Shown here: positions 1 to 5,036 of the stretch, piece after piece | Position numbering within the stretch: position 1 is the stretch's first letter | Layout: each line of letters opens with the position of its first letter | Assembly (NCBI GenBank): GCA_965365465.1 | Contig: CBDUBU010000298.1 | Span: 1-5,036 of the forward strand | Direction: 5' to 3' | Origin: CBDUBU01 sp965365465 | Lineage (GTDB): Bacteria > Bacteroidota > Rhodothermia > Rhodothermales > DASSAV01 | Length of the DNA: 5,036 nucleotides | The notes under the pieces: generated by a model | What the model was told of the DNA's origin: nothing | The model's input: the letters and a program-made list of their open reading frames with translations, nothing else | The model's database searches: none | Program-made: the position numbers and the translations under genes

Positions 1-1
1 T

Positions 2-643
2 GATGACAATGGTTCGATAGATCCCATCCTGACTTACTACATCCAGGGAAGCCGCTATCCTTACCTGACGCTCGACGAACTGGCGAGCCAGTTGCACTTC
101 GTCGCGCGGCGGTTCCCCACCTATGCGGCCTATTCCGACGCCCGGCTCGAAGACATTTTCACAGGGGAGGAACTGGAGAAAGCCCGCCGGCTGGAGGCGC
201 GCACGCTCGAAACCTCCCTGTTTATCGGGAACGCACAGTCAGGATTTGAGAAAAGAGTCCTCCCCATCGAGGCGCAGTTCTCGCCGGTCTTCGCCATGGC
301 TGCAACGGACTATGACGGAGACGGCCGCACCGATCTGATCCTGGGCGGCAACAGCAGCGAAGCGCCCATACGGTTCGGTAAATACGATGCCGGTTACGGC
401 GCGCTGCTGAAAGGCGACGGAAGCGGCGCGTTTGAATACGTGCCGCAGTACCTATCCGGTTTCAACCTGCGCGGAGATGTCCGGAGCATCCTGTCCGTAG
501 GCGACTTGCTCCTCTTCGGCATCAACCGGGGGGCCGTGCAAGCCTACCGCCGCTCCGATGAACGGGCGCCGTCCGCAATGGACAGAGAGGCGGCAGCCGG
601 AACCGCCCGCCGTAAGATGCCTGCTCTTGCCCTTCAGAACTAG
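2..643 (+). CDS. FG-GAP/VCBS-repeat protein (CRTAC1/UnbV-like), C-terminal fragment
   Basis: The reading frame is open from the first bases to the TAG at 641-643, so this is the last 213 residues of a longer protein; a TTG at 92 is internal, not a start. The fragment opens inside a calcium-binding FG-GAP loop (DDNGSID, residues 1-7, then PILTYYIQG) and has a second full loop, DYDGDGRTDLILGG, at residues 103-116. It also has the KGDGSGAFEYV motif near residue 137 and a final beta-strand block (LLLFGINRGAVQAYRR). These motifs are typical of the C-terminal end of VCBS/FG-GAP proteins, which fold as beta-propellers and are usually secreted or surface-bound in Bacteroidota-like bacteria, often near SusC/SusD genes. 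The signal peptide and N-terminal domains lie outside the window. The biochemical role is unknown; binding of a ligand or partner is the usual assumption. The last ~30 residues are low-complexity and rich in Ala and Arg. The family call is fairly secure, the function is not. Confidence 0.85.
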   Translation, partial: DDNGSIDPILTYYIQGSRYPYLTLDELASQLHFVARRFPTYAAYSDARLEDIFTGEELEKARRLEARTLETSLFIGNAQSGFEKRVLPIEAQFSPVFAMAATDYDGDGRTDLILGGNSSEAPIRFGKYDAGYGALLKGDGSGAFEYVPQYLSGFNLRGDVRSILSVGDLLLFGINRGAVQAYRRSDERAPSAMDREAAAGTARRKMPALALQN

Positions 644-711
644 CGCCATACAGGAGTTACATACACAAAGCGTGATCCGTTTCCGCTCCCTGCAAGGCGT
701 TCATAGCGCAT

Positions 712-746
712 AAAAGACGCTCCAAAACGACTGCGTCGTCTTTTGG
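712..746 (+). terminator. Possible terminator: overlapping inverted repeats after the FG-GAP gene
   Basis: Two stems can form about 70-80 bases after the stop codon. AAAAGACG (712-719) pairs perfectly with CGTCTTTT (737-744) around a 17-base loop. Alternatively CCAAAACGAC (722-731) pairs with GTCG plus TTTTGG (735-738 and 741-746), leaving a 3-base loop and a TC bulge. The two share the same right arm and exclude each other. The T run is only four bases and lies inside the stem, so a classic intrinsic terminator is not certain. The position between a gene end and a promoter supports the call. Confidence 0.35.
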
Positions 747-748
747 TG

Positions 749-778
749 TTGACAAAATAAGAAATAACGACGTACCAT
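749..778 (+). promoter_or_regulatory. Candidate sigma70-like promoter P1 (TTGACA, 18 bp, TACCAT)
   Basis: A perfect TTGACA -35 box at 749-754 is followed, after 18 bases of AT-rich spacer, by TACCAT at 773-778, which matches TATAAT at four of six positions. Transcription would begin near 785 and give a leader of about 170 bases before susC. The housekeeping sigma factor of Bacteroidota often prefers a different consensus (TTG near -33, TAnnTTTG near -7), which I do not see here, so use of the E. coli-like boxes is an assumption. Confidence 0.4.
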
Positions 779-789
779 AACCGTGTACC

Positions 790-819
790 CGGACAACCGC
801 CTGCATCGCTCCTTATGAT
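790..819 (+). promoter_or_regulatory. Candidate promoter P2 (CGGACA, 18 bp, TATGAT) next to the palindrome
   Basis: TATGAT at 814-819 matches the -10 consensus at five of six positions. Eighteen bases upstream, CGGACA (790-795) matches TTGACA at four of six. The predicted start is near 826, directly at the left edge of the 827-844 palindrome, the geometry expected of a repressible promoter. The leader to susC would be about 130 bases. The -35 box is weak, so the operator position is the main argument for it. Confidence 0.4.
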
Positions 820-826
820 AGCCTAT

Positions 827-844
827 GCAGGAAGCGCTTCCTGC
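827..844. promoter_or_regulatory. Perfect 18-bp palindrome, LacI/GalR-family operator candidate
   Basis: GCAGGAAGCGCTTCCTGC equals its own reverse complement over all 18 bases. The central AAGCGCTT with the CG step at the dyad is the hallmark core of LacI/GalR-family operators (compare the cre-type core AAGCGNTT). It lies 7 bases after the TATGAT box and 113 bases before the susC start, so a bound dimer would block initiation from P2 or the passage of polymerase from P1. The palindrome is seen directly. The regulator family is inferred, and no regulator gene is in the window. In RNA the site could also fold as a hairpin, though it has no natural loop. Confidence 0.55.
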
Positions 845-957
845 CAGCCGGGCAGACTGACGCACAAAGCTCTTCTGCCCGATCTTCTACACAGCCGCAT
901 CAAGGGCATGAAGTAGACTGGCGCTCCGGCAGTAAACATCCACCAACAGGTTTTACC

Positions 958-3900
958 ATGAACACAGCTACAACCCTGTCTTCTCTTGCAAGACGCAAAG
1001 CACCGGCATCCCGGCGCATGGGGGCGCATCCGATGGGGCGCGCCGTTCTGCTGCCGGCAGCGCTCCTTGTCCTGTCGTTCCTGTGGGCGGCCCCAGCGGA
1101 CGCGCAACACCAGGTGTCAGGGCGGGTGACTGACGCCGACGACGGCGGCACCCTGCCGGGCGTGAACGTTGTTATCAAAGGAACCCAGATTGGCGCAGCA
1201 ACGCGCTCGAACGGCGAGTACAACCTGCGAGCGCCCTCCCCCAACGATACCCTGGTTCTTTCGTTTGTAGGCTACGAATACACGGAGATCCCGATCGAGG
1301 GCCGATCCGACATTGACATTGCCCTCGAACGCGCCATCACCTCGCTGGAGGAAGTGGTCGTCAGCGTTCCCTATGGCACGCAGACGGTAGCGACGATCAC
1401 CGGCTCGGTCAGTCAGGTTTCGGGCGAAGTGCTCGACCTGATCCCGACGACCAACCTGTCCCAGACGCTGCAGGGGACGGTGCCGGGTCTCATCGGCGTC
1501 ACATCGAGCGGTCGCCCCGGCCGAGACAACTCGACGCTTCTGATCCGGGGCATCTCGACGCTCAACAACAACTCGCCACTCGTCGTGATCGACGGGATTC
1601 CCGGACGGCAAGGCGGCCTGGAACGGTTGAATCCGGCCGACATCGAGAGCATCTCGGTGCTGAAAGATGCCTCGGCGGCCATCTACGGGTCGCGGGCTGC
1701 CAACGGCGTCATTCTCGTCACGACCAAGCAAGGCCGGGCCGGCGATACCCGCGTGAGCTTTAACATCGAACGCGGCTGGGCGACCCCCGCCATCGTGCCC
1801 GAAATGGCAGATGCCCCGACCTACATGCAGATGCTCAATGAAATCGACGTCTCGCGTGGAAACCCGGAGCGCTACTCGGCCGAAGAGATCGAGAATTACC
1901 GCCGGGGCGCAGATCCCTGGCTCTATCCGAATACCGACTGGTTCGACGTGGGCCTCAAGGATTTTGCCCGCGAGCTTACGGCCAACCTCGCCATCACCGG
2001 CGGCAGCGAAACCATACGGTACCGGCTCTCGGCTGAAGGAGCTACCGAGGACGGCATTCTGGTAAACAGCGCCGAAGGGTACGATCAGCTTGGCTTCCGG
2101 AGCAACATCGACGGAACGCTCAACAAGCACATGAACCTGTCGGTGAACCTGCTCGGCCGCTATGAAAACCGCGAACTTCCGGCCTGGACCCGCGACCGCT
2201 TCAATGCCGCCTGGGAGCTTTTGCAGCGCGGCAAGCCGAACGAGCCGGCCTTCTGGCCGAACGGCCTGCCCGGACCCGACCAGGAGAACGGCGTCAACCC
2301 GGTCGTATCCAACCTTACCGGATATGACAACGACCAGACCTACTTCTTCCAGAGCAACGCAACGCTGACGGTCGAGGTCCCTGGCGTGCAGGGGTGGACC
2401 GTGGACGGCACCGTTGCCTACGACCGTATGTTCTGGAACCGCAAGCGCTGGCAGCACCCGTGGACGCTTTACCACTGGGACTATGCCACTTATGACGCCA
2501 ATGGCGATCCCGTGTTGACGGGCGTCAACAGCGGCGTGGCCGAACCCCGGCTCGAACAGGAAGCCGACAATGCAACCGATGTCCTGCTTCGGGCCACCAC
2601 GCGGTACGAAAGAACCTTCGGGAACAGCCACAACACAGCTTTCCTGCTGGGAACCGAGTGGCAGAAGTCGGAGCGCGACGAGTTGTACCTCTACCGCAGG
2701 TTTTTCTCCACCGACGCGCTCGACTATCTCTTCGCAGGCGGCACGGCGCAGCAGAACCTCGACGGTAGAGGCTCGCACGCGGCGCGTCTGAACTTCTTCG
2801 GGCGCATCAACTACAACTACCAGCAGAAGTACCTGCTCGAGCTGGTAGCGCGCTACGACGGCTCCTACATCTTTCCCGAAGGAGACCGGTTCGGTTTCTT
2901 CCCCTCGATCTCGGCCGGGTGGCGGCTCGACCAGGAACCGTGGTTCAACAGCCTGACCGGCAATGTGCTCGACCGTTTCAAGGTCCGCACCTCCTTCGGA
3001 CAGACAGGCAATGACCAGATCGAACCGTACCAGTTCCTTCCGACGTTCGGCTTCAACGGCCAGTTTGCCTACGCCAACGGACTTGCCACCCGCATCTCCC
3101 CGACGCGCGTGCCGAATCCGAACATCACCTGGGAAGTAGCCACGCAGTTTGACATCGGCGTCCAGGGCGGCCTGTTCGACGAGCGGCTGGCGTTCGACTT
3201 TACCTACTTCCGCCACAAGCGAGACGACATCCTGTGGTGGCGGAACGAGGCGGTGCCGCAGATCGCCGGATTCAGCCTCCCGCGCGAGAACATTGCGCAG
3301 ATGAGCAACCACGGTTACGAAGGTGAAATCTCCTTTACGCAGCGGATCTCGGATAAAATCCTTTTCCGCTCCGGCGCAAACATCACCTTCGCGCAGGACG
3401 AAGTAGTATACTTTGCCGAGGCCGAGGGCGTGCTTCCGTGGCAGCAGAATACCGGACGGCAGTGGAACACCGGTCTCTTTTACATTGCCGACGGCATCTG
3501 GCACACCCAGGAGGAAATCGACAACGGCGTGGCATGGGCGGGCGCCCGTCCCGGCGACATCAAGTTCGTGGACTACAACAACGACGGGCGCATCGACGGC
3601 GCCGACCGGGTCCGCGAAGACGAAAACGGCACCCCTGACATCATTGGCGCTTTTAACGTAGGCGCCGCCATCGGAGCGTTCGACGTGTACGTGCTGTTCC
3701 AGGGCGCCACCCAGGTGCGGCAGTACGTTCGCGCCGGCGGCGTCGGTGAGTTCGGCAACTACTTCCAGGAGGACGCCGAAAACCGGTGGACCCCTGAGAA
3801 CCCGAATGCTTCCGGCCCACGAGCCTGGAACCGTGAGGACCCCTACTGGGCCTCGAACGCGAACACGTACTTCCTGCGGGATGCAAAGTACCTCCGCCTG

Positions 3901-4104
3901 AAGACCGCGCGCATCGGCTACTCCCTGCCCTCACGCTGGCTGCAAGCACTCGGCGGCAGGGGGCAGATGCAGGTGTACCTGAGCGGGCGCAACCTGCTGA
4001 CCTGGTCGCCGCTGAAAATCATGGACCCGGAGATCCGGAACCAGGCGGCGCACGAGTACCCGCAGGAGCGGTCCTACACAATAGGAATCCAGATGGGCTT
4101 CTGA
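958..4104 (+). CDS. susC: SusC/RagA-family TonB-linked outer membrane transporter
   Basis: This 1048-residue protein forms the outer-membrane barrel that imports oligosaccharides or other polymers with energy from TonB-ExbBD, capped by the SusD partner encoded next. A signal peptide has its hydrophobic core at residues 29-45 and likely cleavage after ADAQ (residue 50). A carboxypeptidase-D regulatory-like domain follows at about 52-125 (VSGRVTDADDGGTLPGVNVV to IALERA). The TonB-box-like region is LEEVVVSVPYGTQ (130-142). The plug spans about 145-260 and contains the SusC/RagA signature NPADIESISVLKDASAAIYG (225-244) and then SRAANGVILVTTKQG (245-259). The remainder is a TonB-dependent receptor beta-barrel ending in IGIQMGF, with the terminal Phe expected of outer-membrane proteins. 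A DxNxDGxxD calcium-loop-like motif lies at 872-883. Length is normal for the family. ATG 958 is chosen as the most upstream in-frame Met; Met21 (1018) or Met26 (1033) would give a more usual signal peptide. No strong Shine-Dalgarno is seen, only CAGG at 947-950. The substrate cannot be told. Confidence 0.96.
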   Translation: MNTATTLSSLARRKAPASRRMGAHPMGRAVLLPAALLVLSFLWAAPADAQHQVSGRVTDADDGGTLPGVNVVIKGTQIGAATRSNGEYNLRAPSPNDTLVLSFVGYEYTEIPIEGRSDIDIALERAITSLEEVVVSVPYGTQTVATITGSVSQVSGEVLDLIPTTNLSQTLQGTVPGLIGVTSSGRPGRDNSTLLIRGISTLNNNSPLVVIDGIPGRQGGLERLNPADIESISVLKDASAAIYGSRAANGVILVTTKQGRAGDTRVSFNIERGWATPAIVPEMADAPTYMQMLNEIDVSRGNPERYSAEEIENYRRGADPWLYPNTDWFDVGLKDFARELTANLAITGGSETIRYRLSAEGATEDGILVNSAEGYDQLGFRSNIDGTLNKHMNLSVNLLGRYENRELPAWTRDRFNAAWELLQRGKPNEPAFWPNGLPGPDQENGVNPVVSNLTGYDNDQTYFFQSNATLTVEVPGVQGWTVDGTVAYDRMFWNRKRWQHPWTLYHWDYATYDANGDPVLTGVNSGVAEPRLEQEADNATDVLLRATTRYERTFGNSHNTAFLLGTEWQKSERDELYLYRRFFSTDALDYLFAGGTAQQNLDGRGSHAARLNFFGRINYNYQQKYLLELVARYDGSYIFPEGDRFGFFPSISAGWRLDQEPWFNSLTGNVLDRFKVRTSFGQTGNDQIEPYQFLPTFGFNGQFAYANGLATRISPTRVPNPNITWEVATQFDIGVQGGLFDERLAFDFTYFRHKRDDILWWRNEAVPQIAGFSLPRENIAQMSNHGYEGEISFTQRISDKILFRSGANITFAQDEVVYFAEAEGVLPWQQNTGRQWNTGLFYIADGIWHTQEEIDNGVAWAGARPGDIKFVDYNNDGRIDGADRVREDENGTPDIIGAFNVGAAIGAFDVYVLFQGATQVRQYVRAGGVGEFGNYFQEDAENRWTPENPNASGPRAWNREDPYWASNANTYFLRDAKYLRLKTARIGYSLPSRWLQALGGRGQMQVYLSGRNLLTWSPLKIMDPEIRNQAAHEYPQERSYTIGIQMGF

Positions 4105-4169
4105 CCGCAGCCTGTAACACCGTCAGAGCCGATTAAACATCCAAATGCAGGGGCAACCCACTTATTCCT

Positions 4170-5036
4170 ATGAGATTTATCGCACGTATCATACCCATCT
4201 TTCTCGGCTGCACGCTTCTGTTTACGGGATGCGACAGCCTGAACCTCGACCCGCTCACCGAACTAAGCGGCGACGCCGTGTGGTCGGACCCGGGTCTTAC
4301 CGAAGCCTACCTCAATGATGTCTATTCGGGCATCGGGTATGGCTTCGGCGACCCGATGATCGCCGGGTTGGCGGACGAGGCAAAAAACACGCACGGGCAC
4401 GGCGACGCCCCGATGCGACTTTCCAACATGACGCCCACAACGCTAGGCACCTGGTACCGTGACCAGGAGCAGATGCGGAAATTCCAGTGGGACGACACCT
4501 ACGCCCGCGTCCGTGACCTGAATACGCTCATCCAGAACGTGGAAGCCGGTAACGCGCTGCCTGAAGACACCAAACAGACCATGCTCGGCGAGGCGTACTT
4601 CCTGCGCGCCTTCTATTACCACAACATCATGCGCCTGCATGGCGGCGTTCCTCTCGTGGACCAGGTTTTCGAACTCGGCGGCGACGTCTCGGCCTACCAG
4701 TTGCCCCGCAACTCGTTTTCCGAGACGATCGATTTCATTGCCGCCGACCTCGACCGGGCCGCCGAATTGCTCTCGACGAGCGGACGGCGGCAGGGCGCTG
4801 CCACGAAGGGGGCCGCGATGGCGTTGAAGTGCCGGGTCCTGACGCACGCCGCGAGCGACCTCTACGCGGTCAACCCGTCTGGTTCGGAATTTACGGGCTA
4901 CACCGGAGGCGACCAGCAGGCGCGCTGGCAGGCCGCCGAAGATGCCTGTAAAGCCGTGATCGACATGGGGCAGTACAGCCTCACGCCGACCCCTACCCCC
5001 GATGCCTACGCCGAACTCTTTACGAAGGGAAACCCC
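4170..5036 (+). CDS. susD: SusD/RagB-family nutrient-binding outer membrane lipoprotein, N-terminal part
   Basis: The frame runs from ATG 4170 to the window edge, giving 289 residues of a protein that in this family is usually about 450-600 long. Residues 1-21 form a lipoprotein signal (MRFIARIIPIFLGCTLLFTGC) with the probable lipidated Cys at 21, followed by DSLNLDPLTELS, the usual SusD start of the mature chain. The TPR-rich core is recognisable: AYFLRAFYYHNIMRLHGGVP at 142-161, then PLV, and ATKGAAMALKCRVLTHAA starting near residue 211. The TPR helices contact the SusC barrel. SusD proteins sit on the cell surface, bind the substrate and act as a lid on the transporter. The gene follows susC by 65 bases on the same strand with no terminator seen, so co-transcription is likely. 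No Shine-Dalgarno precedes the start; the sequence just before it is TTATTCCT. The ligand-binding C-terminal part lies outside the window, so specificity cannot be judged. Confidence 0.95.
   Translation, partial: MRFIARIIPIFLGCTLLFTGCDSLNLDPLTELSGDAVWSDPGLTEAYLNDVYSGIGYGFGDPMIAGLADEAKNTHGHGDAPMRLSNMTPTTLGTWYRDQEQMRKFQWDDTYARVRDLNTLIQNVEAGNALPEDTKQTMLGEAYFLRAFYYHNIMRLHGGVPLVDQVFELGGDVSAYQLPRNSFSETIDFIAADLDRAAELLSTSGRRQGAATKGAAMALKCRVLTHAASDLYAVNPSGSEFTGYTGGDQQARWQAAEDACKAVIDMGQYSLTPTPTPDAYAELFTKGNP

Larger units (their letters stand above)
644..957. other. Intergenic regulatory region upstream of susC
   Basis: This 314-base stretch has no credible gene. It is more AT-rich between about 710 and 780 than the coding DNA on either side. 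In order it holds terminator-like inverted repeats (712-746), a TTGACA promoter candidate (749-778), a second promoter candidate (790-819) and an 18-base palindrome (827-844). About 110 bases of leader without a clear motif follow before the susC start. A small inverted repeat, CTGCC (841-845) with GGCAG (851-855), abuts the palindrome. Its size and content suggest that the upstream FG-GAP gene and susC belong to different transcription units. Confidence 0.6.

Noticed and set aside
92..643. A start of the FG-GAP gene at TTG 92
   Set aside because: The frame is open upstream to the window edge and the upstream residues carry a calcium-loop motif of the same family, so the gene begins before the window.
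825..860. An 11-codon upstream open frame (ATG 825 to TGA 858-860) in the susC leader
   Set aside because: It has no ribosome-binding site, no attenuation-like codon run, and simply reads through the palindrome at 827-844, which is better explained as an operator.
823..1244. Two - strand open frames covering the susC leader and start (823-1110 and 900-1244)
   Set aside because: Their translations are compositionally odd (rich in Arg, Cys, Gly), overlap the susC signal peptide region, and have no domain or start signal that I can support.
1117..3504. A 795-residue open frame on the - strand, antisense to susC
   Set aside because: It lies wholly inside the susC gene, whose + strand product has complete family motifs. 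Its translation shows no recognisable domain and is rich in Val, Arg, Gly and Ala. Long antisense open frames are expected in GC-rich coding DNA with strong third-position bias.
4443..4847. A 134-residue open frame on the - strand inside susD
   Set aside because: The + strand frame encodes clear SusD motifs across the same bases; the antisense translation has no recognisable feature.
1..5036. CRISPR array, tRNA/rRNA gene, insertion sequence or other mobile element
   Set aside because: I saw no regularly spaced repeats, no cloverleaf or rRNA-like segment, no transposase motif and no terminal inverted repeats with target duplications.

Overview
The window reads as a piece of a high-GC member of the Bacteroidota/Rhodothermota lineage, most likely a Rhodothermales-type marine or thermophilic bacterium. 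The evidence is a SusC/SusD outer-membrane nutrient-uptake pair, which is a hallmark of this superphylum. It sits in GC-rich coding DNA with little Shine-Dalgarno signal and next to an FG-GAP/VCBS (CRTAC1-like) protein, a gene type common in such genomes. The species cannot be named from the sequence alone.

Layout, all on the + strand. (1) Positions 2-643 hold the C-terminal 213 codons of an FG-GAP/VCBS-repeat protein that begins before the window. (2) Positions 644-957 are a 314-base intergenic region. It carries a terminator-like pair of overlapping inverted repeats (712-746), a perfect TTGACA box with a weak -10 (749-778), a second promoter candidate with TATGAT (790-819), and a perfect 18-base palindrome, GCAGGAAGCGCTTCCTGC (827-844), of LacI/GalR-operator type. 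(3) Positions 958-4104 hold a complete SusC/RagA-type TonB-dependent transporter of 1048 residues. (4) After a 65-base gap, the first 289 codons of a SusD/RagB lipoprotein run off the right edge (4170 to beyond 5036).

How the genes work together: by family knowledge, the SusD lipoprotein sits on the outer face of the outer membrane as a lid and substrate-binding partner for the SusC barrel. The barrel imports oligosaccharides or peptides with TonB energy. The order susC-susD with a short gap and no visible terminator implies one transcript. The LacI-like palindrome lies where transcription from the second promoter would begin, so a sugar-responsive LacI-family repressor is the simplest model for control; this is inference. 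The substrate cannot be told from the window because no glycoside hydrolase, peptidase or regulator gene is included.

No undescribed system is evident. The window looks like a typical SusCD uptake locus, and its most informative non-coding signal is the operator-like palindrome.
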